From Acidobacteriota bacterium (GTDB lineage Bacteria > Acidobacteriota > Terriglobia > Terriglobales > Acidobacteriaceae), in the NCBI GenBank assembly GCA_021851465.1, contig JAJZDL010000002.1, forward strand, positions 1-43,709: a stretch of DNA of 43,709 bases, read 5' to 3'. Both the position numbers and the translations under genes were made by a program. A model generated the notes under the pieces. That model saw only the letters and a program-made list of their open reading frames with translations. It searched no databases and was not told the origin of the DNA. Below, piece after piece: positions 1-10,237 of the stretch (the stretch's first letter is position 1; each line of letters begins with the position of its first letter).

Positions 1-59
1 CACGGAGGAAGGCGCATATATGAGCCGCGCGTAAACTGAGCGGCCACAGACAAACACTT

Positions 60-341
60 ATGGTGCAGCATTTTTTGGTTAAAGGCCGGGTGCAGGGCGT
101 GGGATTTCGCTGGTTCGTGCAGAACGAGGCGGCGCGCATCGGGCTGCGCGGCTGGGTGCGCAATACCGAAGACGGCGACGTCGAGGTTCTTGCCGCGGGC
201 TCGCCGAAGCAGATCGAAGAAGTATTGCTGTTGCTGCACAAAGGGACCCGCGGAAGCCGCGTGGATCGGGTGATCGCACACCAACTGGCCGAGAGCGAGG
301 GTGCGGAGTTGAATGCATTTCAGATTGAAGGAGCGTGGTAA
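60..341 (+). CDS. acyP: acylphosphatase
   Basis: 93 aa with [18 protein letters not shown] and [13 protein letters not shown] motifs; stop overlaps the apt start (TAATG). Confidence 0.93.
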   Translation: MVQHFLVKGRVQGVGFRWFVQNEAARIGLRGWVRNTEDGDVEVLAAGSPKQIEEVLLLLHKGTRGSRVDRVIAHQLAESEGAELNAFQIEGAW

Positions 342-886
342 TGGCCTCGACGAAGCAGATCGACTGCGAGCCGCTGAAGCAGCTTGTGCGCACCGTGCCG
401 GACTTTCCCAAGCCGGGAATCCTGTTCTACGACATCACCACGCTGCTGAAGGACAAGAGCGGCTTCGCGCAACTGATCGACGCGCTGGCGCAGCACTACA
501 TCGGCAGGAAGATCGACCTGGTGCTGGGCATCGAGGCGCGCGGGTTCATCTTCGGCCCTGCGCTGGCGTACCGGCTGAACGCGGGCTTCGTGCCGGTGCG
601 CAAGCCGAAGAAGCTGCCCGCCAAGACGGCGCGCGTCAGCTACGATCTGGAGTACGGGACGGACTCGCTGGAGATCCATCTGGACGCGATCCAGCCGGGC
701 CAGCGCGTGGTGCTGGTGGACGACCTGCTGGCCACCGGCGGCACGATGCAGGCGACGATCCAGTTGGTGAAGCAGCTTGGCGGGGAGATTGCTGGGCTGG
801 CGTTTGCCGTCGAGCTGGATTTTCTGAAGGGCCGCGCCAAGTTCCCGGAGTACGACGTGTTCAGCCTACTGCACTACGACGAGTAA
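341..886 (+). CDS. apt: adenine phosphoribosyltransferase
   Basis: [23 protein letters not shown] and PRPP-binding loop [17 protein letters not shown] at 341 (ORF track also allows GTG 335). Confidence 0.95.
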   Translation: MASTKQIDCEPLKQLVRTVPDFPKPGILFYDITTLLKDKSGFAQLIDALAQHYIGRKIDLVLGIEARGFIFGPALAYRLNAGFVPVRKPKKLPAKTARVSYDLEYGTDSLEIHLDAIQPGQRVVLVDDLLATGGTMQATIQLVKQLGGEIAGLAFAVELDFLKGRAKFPEYDVFSLLHYDE

Positions 887-1209
887 CCGAGCGGCCCAAA
901 CTGCGCATCTCTGCTGCGCCAGTCCGCGACGGAGATTTTCAGCTTCGCGGCACCTGGCGTAAAATCACAGTCGATGATTCGCGTTCCCAGACTGAAGCGC
1001 TTCCGTCACGGCCGTCGCGACCGCGGCCGCGGTTGACACGCCTCGCGGTGAAAGATGAGTGCGCCGCAAGACTCCCACCCATTCCATCCCGGTTTTTCGA
1101 TACACTTTTTCCGTCACGACCGCATGCTTCGTTTCTTCCCTGCAGAGACGCACGCGGCCCTTATCTCGCGCCCGGTCCCGATCGTAGACCCTGCGCCACC
1201 ATTCTGAAG

Positions 1210-4083
1210 ATGGAGAAGACAATGCAGACGCCAGCGCAGCACCCCGACAGCTTCCACTCCGCGGCCACACTCTCCAGCGGCGCAACCACAGCCCGCTACT
1301 TCCGGCTACAGGCCCTGGCCGAGAGCGACAGCAGGATCAACCTGGCGCGGCTCCCTTATTCGCTGCGCATCCTGTTGGAGAACCTGCTGCGGCACGAGGA
1401 CGGGCGCACCGTCACCGCGGACGACATCCGCTTCCTGGCCAACTGGGACGCAAAGGCAGAGCCCTCGCGCGAGATCGCGTACATGCCGGCGCGCGTGCTG
1501 ATGCAGGACTTCACCGGGGTGCCTGCCATCGTCGATCTGGCGGCGATGCGCGACGCCATGCGGGCGCTGGGCGGCGACCCGGAGAAGATCAATCCGTTGC
1601 AGCCCGCCGAGCTGGTCATCGACCACTCCGTGCAGGTCGATGAGTTCGGCACCGTCAACTCCTACGACCTCAACGCCGCGCTGGAGTTCACGCGCAACCG
1701 CGAGCGCTACGCCTTCCTCAAGTGGGGCCAGACCGCCTTCCGCAACTTCTCTGCCGTACCGCCGGGTATGGGAATCTGCCATCAGGTCAATTTGGAGTAC
1801 TTGGCGCGAGTCGTCTTCACCACCCAGCCCAAGGCCGATGGCACCGTTACCGCCTACCCCGATACGCTGGTGGGCACCGACAGCCATACCACGATGGTCA
1901 ACGGCCTGGGCGTGCTCGGCTGGGGCGTCGGCGGGATCGAGGCGGAGGCGGCCATGCTTGGCCAGCCGGTGTCCATGCTGGTGCCACAGGTGGTCGGCTT
2001 CCGACTGACCGGCAAGCTGCGTGAGGGAACCACGGCGACCGACCTGGTATTGACGGTAACGGAAGCGCTGCGCAAGCACGGCGTCGTTGGCAAGTTCGTC
2101 GAGTTTTTTGGCCCTGGAATCAGTGAGTTGCCGCTTGCCGATCGCGCTACGATCGCCAATATGGCACCGGAGTACGGCGCTACCTGCGGCATCTTCCCGG
2201 TCGATAACGAGACGCTGAAGTACCTTCGTCTGACGGGCCGCAGCGAAGAGCAGATCGCGTTGGTGGAGGCCTACTTCCGCGCTCAGGGCCTCTTCCACAC
2301 CACTGCCGCGCCCGAGGCGGAGTACTCGTCCACGCTGTCTTTGGATCTGGCGACCGTGGAGCCGAGCGTTGCCGGCCCCAAGCGTCCACAGGACCGCGTC
2401 CTGCTCTCGCAGGCCGCCGCCAGCTTTGCCGAGCAGCTTCCTGCGCTGCTTGGCCCCAATGGGAACCAGTCCGCCGCCCGCCAGGTGCTGCGCTGGGAGG
2501 GCGAAGGCGGCCACGGCTCCGCCAACGGAAGTCCTGCGGGGAGCAGCGGCTCCGCCACCCCTCACGCCGCGCCCAGCAACGCCGCGGCACCGACCTCCGT
2601 TCAGGCGCGCTTCGGCGTCGATCCCGAGCGGTACCTCGACCACGGCTCGATTGTGATCGCGGCGATCACCTCCTGCACCAATACCTCCAACCCCTATGTA
2701 ATGATCGCCGCCGGGTTGCTGGCGAAGAAGGCCGTGGAAAAGGGGCTGAGTACGCCGCCGTGGGTGAAGACCTCGCTGGCACCCGGTTCGCGGGTCGTCA
2801 CGGACTATTACAACAAGTCCGGGCTGACGCAGTACCTCGACGCGCTGCGTTTCAATACCGTTGGGTATGGTTGCACCACCTGCATCGGCAACTCCGGCCC
2901 GCTGCCCACCGACGTCTCGAAGGCCATCGAGGACCAGTCTCTGGTGGCGGTCAGCGTACTCTCCGGCAACCGCAACTTCGAGGGGCGCATCTCGCCGGAG
3001 GTGCGGGCGAATTATCTGATGTCGCCCCCTCTGGTGGTGGCCTACGCTCTGGCCGGGCACATCGGCCACAACTTCGCCACCGACCCGCTGGGCAAGGACA
3101 ACTCCGGCCAGCCGGTCTACCTGAAGGACATCTGGCCGACGCAGAGCGAGGTTGCCGCGACGGTCGCCGGGTGCATCGATTCGGGGATGTTCCGCAAGCA
3201 GTACGCGACGGTGGCCGACGGCGACAAGAACTGGCAGAACCTGACCTTCCCCACCGGCGACACCTACGGATGGGAGCCTGACTCGACCTACATCCGCAAG
3301 GCGCCGTACTTCGACGGGATGACGGGGACGCCCGCTCCGATCGAGGACATCCGCGCGGCGCGGTGCCTGGCCGTTCTCGGCGACTCCGTGACGACCGACC
3401 ACATCTCTCCGGCCGGCTCGATCAAGAAGAGCGGCCCCGCGGGAGAGTACCTCGCCGCCCACGGCGTCGCTGCCGCCGACTTCAACAGCTATGGCTCGCG
3501 GCGCGGCAACCACGAGGTGATGGTGCGCGGGACCTTCGCGAACGTTCGGCTGCGAAACAAGCTTGCGCCGGGGACCGAAGGCGGCGTCACGCGGCTGCTG
3601 CCGGAGGGCACGGAGATGTCCATCTACGACGCCTCGGTCACATACGCCGAGCGTGGCGTGCCGTTGTGCATTCTGGCGGGCAAGGAGTACGGCTCCGGCA
3701 GCTCGCGCGACTGGGCCGCCAAAGGCCCGCGGTTATTGGGAATTAAGTTCGTCGTGGCCGAGAGCTACGAACGCATTCACCGCTCGAACCTGGTGGGCAT
3801 GGGGATTCTGCCGTTCCAGTTTCTCCCCGGCCAGTCCACTGGCTCTCTCGGGCTCACCGGCGAGGAGATATTCGCCATCGGCGATGCGCCCGGCCAGCTC
3901 CAGGCGATGCTGGATTCGAGGTTCGCCGACGGCCGCATTCTGCCCATCCTGGCCGAGACGCCCAGGGGCCGCACCATCGAGTTCTCCGCGACGCTGCGCA
4001 TCGATACGCCGCAGGAGATCCTGTACTACCAGCACGGCGGCATATTGCAATATGTGCTGCGGCAGTTGGCGGGCAAGGCCTAA
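1210..4083 (+). CDS. acnA: aconitate hydratase (AcnA type)
   Basis: LVGTDSHTTMVNGLGVLGWGVGGIEAEAAML, ITSCTNTSNPYVMIAAGLLAKKA, GKEYGSGSSRDWAAKG; start ATG 1210 or 1222. Confidence 0.95.
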   Translation: MEKTMQTPAQHPDSFHSAATLSSGATTARYFRLQALAESDSRINLARLPYSLRILLENLLRHEDGRTVTADDIRFLANWDAKAEPSREIAYMPARVLMQDFTGVPAIVDLAAMRDAMRALGGDPEKINPLQPAELVIDHSVQVDEFGTVNSYDLNAALEFTRNRERYAFLKWGQTAFRNFSAVPPGMGICHQVNLEYLARVVFTTQPKADGTVTAYPDTLVGTDSHTTMVNGLGVLGWGVGGIEAEAAMLGQPVSMLVPQVVGFRLTGKLREGTTATDLVLTVTEALRKHGVVGKFVEFFGPGISELPLADRATIANMAPEYGATCGIFPVDNETLKYLRLTGRSEEQIALVEAYFRAQGLFHTTAAPEAEYSSTLSLDLATVEPSVAGPKRPQDRVLLSQAAASFAEQLPALLGPNGNQSAARQVLRWEGEGGHGSANGSPAGSSGSATPHAAPSNAAAPTSVQARFGVDPERYLDHGSIVIAAITSCTNTSNPYVMIAAGLLAKKAVEKGLSTPPWVKTSLAPGSRVVTDYYNKSGLTQYLDALRFNTVGYGCTTCIGNSGPLPTDVSKAIEDQSLVAVSVLSGNRNFEGRISPEVRANYLMSPPLVVAYALAGHIGHNFATDPLGKDNSGQPVYLKDIWPTQSEVAATVAGCIDSGMFRKQYATVADGDKNWQNLTFPTGDTYGWEPDSTYIRKAPYFDGMTGTPAPIEDIRAARCLAVLGDSVTTDHISPAGSIKKSGPAGEYLAAHGVAAADFNSYGSRRGNHEVMVRGTFANVRLRNKLAPGTEGGVTRLLPEGTEMSIYDASVTYAERGVPLCILAGKEYGSGSSRDWAAKGPRLLGIKFVVAESYERIHRSNLVGMGILPFQFLPGQSTGSLGLTGEEIFAIGDAPGQLQAMLDSRFADGRILPILAETPRGRTIEFSATLRIDTPQEILYYQHGGILQYVLRQLAGKA

Positions 4084-4228
4084 GAATCTGTCCGGAAACT
4101 ACCGATCAGCGCTCAACGAGGAAACAAGCAACGACGAAATACGGGGATTCTTCCCCTTCGACAAGCTCAGGGTCAGAATGACAATTCGTAAATTTTCGAT
4201 GAGAAGAACTGTTTCTGACAGGTTCTAA
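4081..4228 (-). repeat. ~145-bp interspersed element, copy 1 (inverted CTGTCC termini)
   Basis: Reverse complement aligns by eye with 24372-24494 and 40598-40731; ends TAAGAATCTGTCCGGAAAC / GTTTCTGACAGGTTCTAA. Confidence 0.75.
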
Positions 4229-4276
4229 GAACAGTTTGAATGACGATTCCGCTGGGGCGAAACGATACTTTGGTCC

Positions 4277-4487
4277 AGTGTCCTGAGTCTGAAGTTCGGT
4301 TAGGAATAGGTCGGGCCTTCAGCCCTCTGGTTTGTGGTGCAATGTAGCCTGGGGCTGCGCCCCAGGCTGGTATACAGTGGGCCTTTGGCCCTTGCCGTTG
4401 GCCCTTGGTTTTGTGCTGCGAAGCAATGACTCAGGACACTCGACTCCATCGCCCGCTTTTGTAAAAGAACTTTAGACTCAAGACACT
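4277..4487. repeat. 211-bp TIR element (AGTGTCCTGAGTC family), intact copy
   Basis: Termini AGTGTCCTGAGTCTGAAGTTC and GAACTTTAGACTCAAGACACT are inverted repeats (19/21); internal third copy GACTCAGGACACT at 4428-4440; homologous reverse-oriented copy at 33492-35131. Confidence 0.8.
4346..4368. terminator. hairpin between convergent genes, inside the 211-bp element
   Basis: Perfect 10-bp stem AGCCTGGGGC-TGC-GCCCCAGGCT; function as a bidirectional terminator is inferred. Confidence 0.45.
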
Positions 4488-4614
4488 AGATTGACTTCGC
4501 ACAAGAACTGCCTTCGATGCCAATCCATCGTCGGAACAGGTTGCGGGCCACTCTGTTTCGCTCTGTAGCAAGCGCGCAGAACACAATTCAACAAGCCCGC
4601 AGACGGCAACGGTT

Positions 4615-5517
4615 CTAGGGGGCGGTCTGCTTCAACATCTGGATCGCATCCTTGTAGCTCAGGCCGGAGGGCACAGGGGAAAAATGGCTTGCCTCCTCCG
4701 TGACCTGAAAGCTCAACGGCTTCAGCATGAGCGCCTTGCCTGTCATGTTGAGCTTTAGGCTGGTCAGCTCCCAGTCGTGCCTGTCCTGTTCGCCGACATC
4801 GCTGTCCTCCAGCACGGCGGCGCCTCCCTTGTCCAGCCTGCCGAGTATGCCAAAGCCGAAGTAGACCTCTGCGATGCAGTGGGCCTCCAGCCGGGCCATC
4901 CGTTCCTGCGCCGGATCGATCCACACCTCGCCCGCCATGCCGCGCAAGATGTCCGCCTCCAGGCTTGGCGGGGCGAACTTCGGGTTGGGAGTAAAGCTCA
5001 GGCGATAGCACTGGCCCGTGGAGCATGGGGCCATCCCCTCATACCGGTACAGGAACGCATCCGGCAGCAGCGCAAGCAGTCGGTCGACGCGGGCTGCATC
5101 TTTCTGCTCTCCCCGGAGCCGGTGCTGCTGTAGTTCGGGGTGGCTGGCCAGATTGTCCAGGCGCTCCAACTCGGCGCGGTTGGCCTCGGCGCTGAGCGGT
5201 TTCCCGTCGATGGCGAGCAGCCGCGCGACGTCGCCGTCGGCCGTCTCGACGATCTCCTTGGTTGTGTCGTGGCGTTCGTCGGTCCGGTGGACCAGATAGC
5301 GGACCGGGTGGTGCTCCTTTTCCGCTTCGAGCCGGTGTTGCACAGCGCGGCGCACCAGGGCCGTCGCATCTATCCGCGCGCTCGGCTGGCCCGGCGCCGC
5401 TGGCTGGCTCAACGCAGACGCGAAGGACAGGAACGCGATGGCCGGCAGAGCCGAATGCGCGACAGCCATCGCGCATCGGAATGACGGCAAGGACTTGCGA
5501 AATGGGAGCATCTTCAA
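4615..5517 (-). CDS. hypothetical exported protein
   Basis: 300 aa with an N-terminal hydrophobic signal-like segment; no family recognised. Confidence 0.7.
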   Translation of the reverse strand: MKMLPFRKSLPSFRCAMAVAHSALPAIAFLSFASALSQPAAPGQPSARIDATALVRRAVQHRLEAEKEHHPVRYLVHRTDERHDTTKEIVETADGDVARLLAIDGKPLSAEANRAELERLDNLASHPELQQHRLRGEQKDAARVDRLLALLPDAFLYRYEGMAPCSTGQCYRLSFTPNPKFAPPSLEADILRGMAGEVWIDPAQERMARLEAHCIAEVYFGFGILGRLDKGGAAVLEDSDVGEQDRHDWELTSLKLNMTGKALMLKPLSFQVTEEASHFSPVPSGLSYKDAIQMLKQTAP

Positions 5518-5748
5518 AACCGGTCACCCACGAAGAAACACATGCCACTCCAGAATACCGAAGCAGGCGGCCTGGCCCGAGGGGGCTGGAGGATGAGACT
5601 TGCGGGAAGCTGCTATCGTTTAAACAGACAACAAACGATTCGGCAACTCCCCTTGCTGAAGCTGTCGTTTGACTGGCTGGCCCCTGCGCCGGCCGGGGCG
5701 AGTGTCTCTCGGTCGAAGGCGACCGCGCACTCGGCCAAAGGAGTTTTG

Positions 5749-8700
5749 ATGTGGATCGTCCGTCTCGCTCTTAGGAGACCTTACACCTTCGTCGTGCTGT
5801 CGCTGCTGCTCTTCTTTCTTGGCCCGGTGGTCATCCTGCGCACGCCGGTGGACATCTTCCCGAACATCGACATTCCCGTCGTCTCCGTCGTCTGGAACTA
5901 TGCGGGGCTCTCGCCGCAGGAGCTGAGCGATCGCATCACCGTGCAGTTCGAGCGCAGCCTGACGACCACGGTCAACGACATCGAGCACACCGAGTCGCAG
6001 ACGCTGAACGGCGTCTCGGTCGTCAAGGTCTACTTCCGCCCATCGGTCAACATCTCGCAGGCGGTGGCGCAGGTGACGGCCATCGCGCAGACGGCGCTGA
6101 AGCAGTATCCCCAGGGCACGACACCGCCGCTCATCATCCAGTACAGCGCTTCGAGCGTCCCGGTGCTGCAACTGGGGCTCTCCGGCGCCGGCCTCACCGA
6201 GCAGCAGTTGTACGACTACGGCACCAACTTCATTCGCACCCAGCTCGCCACGGTGCAGGGCGCCTCGATCCCCTTCCCTTACGGCGGCAAGCAGCGCCAG
6301 GTACAGGTGGACATCGACACCCGCAAGCTACAATCCTTCGGCCTCTCCGCCTCGGACGTGGTCAACGCCGTCGGCGCGCAGAACATCATCCTGCCCGCCG
6401 GCGATGTCAAGATCGGCAGCATCGACTATGAGGTCGAGACCAACAGCGCCCCGCTGACGATCGCGGAACTGAACGACCTGCCCATCAAGACCGTCAACGG
6501 CGCGACCATTTACATGCGCGACATCGGCAACGTGCGCGACGGCTTTCCGCCCCAGACCAACATCGTGCGCGTCGATGGACAGCGCGCGTCGTTGTTGACC
6601 ATTACGAAGACGGGCGACGCCTCCACGCTGGACATCATCTCCAATGTGCGCGCTCAGTTGCCGATGATCTCGGCGCAGTTGCCTCCGGCGCTGCGCATCC
6701 GGCCCATCGCAGACCAGTCGGTCTTCGTCCGCTCGGCGATCAGCGGCGTGATGCGCGAGGCGATCATCGCCGCCTGCCTGACCGCCTCGATGATCCTCGT
6801 CTTCCTCGGCAACTGGCGTTCCACGCTCATCATCGCGGTGTCGATCCCACTGTCCATTCTCTGCTCCCTGCTGATGCTCTCCGCTCTGGGCGAGACGATC
6901 AACATCATGACCCTCGGCGGCCTGGCGTTGGCCGTCGGCATCCTGGTGGACGACGCAACCGTCGAGATCGAGAACATCAACCGCAACCTGGAGCTCGGCA
7001 AGGAGGTCGAGGACGCCATCCTCACCGGCGCCTCGCAGATCGCGGTCCCGGCCTTCGTCTCCACGCTGGCCATCTGCATCGTCTTCGTTCCCATGTTCTT
7101 CCTTGCCGGCGTCGCGCGGTATCTGTTTGTGCCTCTGGCGGAGGCGGTCGTCTTCGCCATGCTTGCGTCCTATTTCCTCTCGCGCACCATCGTGCCGACC
7201 ATGGCGAAGTACCTGCTGAAGGGGCACGAGCACGACCGCGTGGAACAGGCGCGCGCCAGCCGCAACCCGTTTGTCCGCTTCCAGATCGCGTTTGAGCATT
7301 ACTTCGAGAGGCTGCGCAACTGGTACCACGGCGTTCTTAAGCTCTGCCTGCAGTATCGGACAGTATTTCTGCTGTCGATCGTTGCGTTCTGGATCGCGTC
7401 GCTGGCCCTGCTGTATCCGTGGCTGGGGCAGGACTTCTTCCCTTCGGTGGACGGAGGCCAGTTCAAGTTGCATGTGCGCGCGCACACCGGCCTGCGCATT
7501 GAAGACACGGCAGGGTTGTGCGACCGGATCGAAGATGTGATCCGCCAGCAGATCCCCAAAGCAGAGCTGGGCACGATCATCGACAACATCGGCATTCCAT
7601 ACTCCGGCCTGAACCTCTCCTACTCGAATTCGGCCCCGATCGGGACCTCCGACGCCGACATTCTGGTGTCCCTGGCGGAGAAGCATCGGCCAACCGTGGA
7701 GTACACACGCGCCTTGCGCGAGACGCTGACCCGGGACTTCCCCGGCACCGAGTTCTACTACCTGCCTACAGACATGGTGAGTCAGATTCTCAACTTCGGC
7801 CTGCCCGCGCAGATCGATGTGCAGATTGCGGGACAGCAGGTGGACCAGAACCGCGCGCTGGCCGAGCAGATGATGCAGCAGATCGGCCACATTCCCGGCG
7901 CCACCGACCTGCGAATCCAGCAGCCCTTCAACCTACCCAAGTGGACGGTCGACGTCGATCGCACGCGCGCGCAGGAGGTCGGCTACAGCCAACTGAACGT
8001 GGCGCAGGACGTGCTCACCAGCCTGAGCGGCAGCTTTCAGACCAACCCCACCTTCTATCTCAACCCGCGCAACCACGTCAGCTACAACATCGCCGTCGAG
8101 ACGCCACAGTACGATGTGGAGAGCCTACAGCAGTTGCAGAACTTTCCCATCGCCATCGAGGGCTCCGGCCGGCAACCGCAGATTCTCGGCAACCTGGCAT
8201 CCATTGTCCGGGGCGTGGAACCCGGCACGGTGAGCCACTACAACGCGCAGCCGCTCATCGACATCTACGGCTCGGTCGATGGCGCCGATCTGTCCAGCGT
8301 GGCGCGCAGGGTCGAGCGCATCATCGAGCAGAGCAAACCCAAACTTCCACGCGGGAGCCAGATCTTCCTGCGCGGGCAGATCGAGACCATGCACAGCTCT
8401 TTTCAAGGGCTCTTCTACGGTTTGCTGTTCTCCGTTGTGCTGGTCTACGCGCTGATCGTGGTGAACTTCCAAAGCTGGCTCGACCCGTTCATCATCATCG
8501 CGGCGCTGCCCGGCGCGCTGGCCGGGATCGTATGGATTCTCTTCCTCACGGGGACCCACATCAGCGTCCCCGCGCTCACCGGCGCCATCATGTGCATGGG
8601 CGTGGCCACGGCGAACTCGATCCTGGTGGTCAGCTTTGCGAAGGAACAGATGGAGCATGGCATGGGTGCGACCGAGGCGGCGCTCAGCGCGGGCTATACC

Positions 8701-8940
8701 CGCTTCCGTCCGGTCGTTATGACCGCACTGGCGATGATCATCGGCATGGTGCCCATGGCGCTGGGACTGGGCGACGGCGGCGAGCAGAACGCTCCGCTGG
8801 GCCGCGCCGTCATCGGTGGGCTGCTGCTGGCCACCTTCGGCACGCTCACCTTCGTCCCCGTCTTCTTTTCGCTGATGCATCGCAACGATCTGCAGCGCGT
8901 CACGGTCCAGCCAACGCACCCGAACGAGGCCCAGCCATGA
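5749..8940 (+). CDS. RND efflux transporter permease (AcrB/MexB-like)
   Basis: MWIVRLALRRPYTFVVLSLLLFFLGPVVILRTPVDIFPNIDIPVV; LALAVGILVDDATVEIENINRN; AAAGGAG upstream of ATG 5749. Confidence 0.95.
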   Translation: MWIVRLALRRPYTFVVLSLLLFFLGPVVILRTPVDIFPNIDIPVVSVVWNYAGLSPQELSDRITVQFERSLTTTVNDIEHTESQTLNGVSVVKVYFRPSVNISQAVAQVTAIAQTALKQYPQGTTPPLIIQYSASSVPVLQLGLSGAGLTEQQLYDYGTNFIRTQLATVQGASIPFPYGGKQRQVQVDIDTRKLQSFGLSASDVVNAVGAQNIILPAGDVKIGSIDYEVETNSAPLTIAELNDLPIKTVNGATIYMRDIGNVRDGFPPQTNIVRVDGQRASLLTITKTGDASTLDIISNVRAQLPMISAQLPPALRIRPIADQSVFVRSAISGVMREAIIAACLTASMILVFLGNWRSTLIIAVSIPLSILCSLLMLSALGETINIMTLGGLALAVGILVDDATVEIENINRNLELGKEVEDAILTGASQIAVPAFVSTLAICIVFVPMFFLAGVARYLFVPLAEAVVFAMLASYFLSRTIVPTMAKYLLKGHEHDRVEQARASRNPFVRFQIAFEHYFERLRNWYHGVLKLCLQYRTVFLLSIVAFWIASLALLYPWLGQDFFPSVDGGQFKLHVRAHTGLRIEDTAGLCDRIEDVIRQQIPKAELGTIIDNIGIPYSGLNLSYSNSAPIGTSDADILVSLAEKHRPTVEYTRALRETLTRDFPGTEFYYLPTDMVSQILNFGLPAQIDVQIAGQQVDQNRALAEQMMQQIGHIPGATDLRIQQPFNLPKWTVDVDRTRAQEVGYSQLNVAQDVLTSLSGSFQTNPTFYLNPRNHVSYNIAVETPQYDVESLQQLQNFPIAIEGSGRQPQILGNLASIVRGVEPGTVSHYNAQPLIDIYGSVDGADLSSVARRVERIIEQSKPKLPRGSQIFLRGQIETMHSSFQGLFYGLLFSVVLVYALIVVNFQSWLDPFIIIAALPGALAGIVWILFLTGTHISVPALTGAIMCMGVATANSILVVSFAKEQMEHGMGATEAALSAGYTRFRPVVMTALAMIIGMVPMALGLGDGGEQNAPLGRAVIGGLLLATFGTLTFVPVFFSLMHRNDLQRVTVQPTHPNEAQP

Positions 8941-9005
8941 ACAACCGCAAACGGACAAAACGGGCCGAACCGGCGCCTGTAGAGCGCACGGAGGCGCAGC
9001 AATGA
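8937..9005 (+). CDS. possible 22-aa small ORF between permease and adaptor
   Basis: MNNRKRTKRAEPAPVERTEAQQ*; ATGA overlap with the permease stop and with the adaptor start. Confidence 0.3.
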   Translation: MNNRKRTKRAEPAPVERTEAQQ

Positions 9006-10237
9006 CGAACGGAGAACCCAAGGCGCCGACAACGGACCGCGACCTAGCCGAAGCGCCCGAGGTCGCGCGCGGGTCGCTGCTGACGCTGGTTGCCGTCATC
9101 CTCATCGCCGCCGCCGCCTTTGCGGTGATTGGCATCCTGCACCGCATCCACAGCAACGCCCGACTGGCAAAGTACACCGATGCCAATGCCGCCCCGCCGG
9201 TCTCCCTGTCGGTCCCGGTCTACGAGAAGAACGCGAGCGAGATCGTACTGCCCGGCAACATGCAGGCCTACATCATGGCGCCCATCTATGTGCGCACCGT
9301 CGGATACGTCAAGGCCTGGTACTACGACATCGGGGCGCATGTACACAAGGGCGACCTGCTCGCCGTCATCGAGACGCCGGAGCTGGACCAGGAGCTCGCC
9401 CAGGCCAAGGCGGACCTGGCAACCGCGCAGAGCAACCAGGCGCTGGCGAAGATCACCGCCGACCGCTACCAGAGCCTGATCGGCCAGAATGCGGTCTCGC
9501 AACAGGACACCGACAACGCGACCTTGCAGCTCCAGGCCAGCAACACGCAGGTCAACTCCGCGCTGGCCAATGTACACCGGCTCGAGCAGTTGCAGGACTT
9601 CGAGCGCATCGTTGCGCCCTTCGACGGGGTCATCACCGCGCGCAACCTCGATATCGGCCAGTTGATCACCGCCGTTGGCAGCACAACCTCGCCCGGCACG
9701 GGAACGGTCCTGGGCAGCAAGGAGGTCTTCGACATCTCCTCCATCCAAACGCTGCGCGTCTATATCAACGTTCCGCAAGAGTACGCGCCAGATGCCAAGA
9801 ACGGCGCCACAGCCACCCTGACGCTGCCGCAGTACCCTGGGCGCAGCTTCCGCGGTCGATTGGTGCGCACCTCCAACGCCGTGGATCCGGCGACGCGAAC
9901 GCTGCTGGCCGAGGTGGATGTGGACAACAGCTCCGGCGAGCTCCTGCCCGGCAGCTACACGGAGGTCCATCTCAACGTCTCTCGCGCCGCGCCCGCGCTC
10001 ATCGTTCCGGTCAGCGCGCTGATGCTCGAACCCGACGGGCTGCACGTCGGCGTCGTCGATTCGACCAACCACGCCCACATCGTGCGCGTCATTCCAGGCC
10101 GCGACTTCGGTTCCACCATGGACATCCTCGGCGGCCTCAAGCCGGGCCAGCCGGTCATCGCCAACCCGCCCGACTCGCTCACCGATGGCGAGCCGGTGCG
10201 CGTGGTTGCGATGCAATCGCTGGAGAGCGACCAATGA
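9002..10237 (+). CDS. RND efflux periplasmic adaptor (HlyD/MFP family)
   Basis: YVKAWYYDIGAHVHKGDLLAVIETPELDQEL; APFDGVITARNLDIGQLI; single TM near the N-terminus. Confidence 0.94.
   Translation: MTNGEPKAPTTDRDLAEAPEVARGSLLTLVAVILIAAAAFAVIGILHRIHSNARLAKYTDANAAPPVSLSVPVYEKNASEIVLPGNMQAYIMAPIYVRTVGYVKAWYYDIGAHVHKGDLLAVIETPELDQELAQAKADLATAQSNQALAKITADRYQSLIGQNAVSQQDTDNATLQLQASNTQVNSALANVHRLEQLQDFERIVAPFDGVITARNLDIGQLITAVGSTTSPGTGTVLGSKEVFDISSIQTLRVYINVPQEYAPDAKNGATATLTLPQYPGRSFRGRLVRTSNAVDPATRTLLAEVDVDNSSGELLPGSYTEVHLNVSRAAPALIVPVSALMLEPDGLHVGVVDSTNHAHIVRVIPGRDFGSTMDILGGLKPGQPVIANPPDSLTDGEPVRVVAMQSLESDQ

Noticed and set aside
313-1209. N-terminal extension of the 1256-aa ORF ending in aconitase
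   Set aside because: Overlaps apt in another frame and is low-complexity; aconitase homology begins after ATG 1210.
1306-3513. 735-aa minus-strand ORF opposite acnA
   Set aside because: GC-rich antisense shadow ORF; acnA is unambiguous on the plus strand and the minus translation is low-complexity R/G/V-rich.
6328-7890. 520-aa minus-strand ORF opposite the RND permease
   Set aside because: Shadow ORF with biased H/R/Q/D composition; the permease frame is clearly real.
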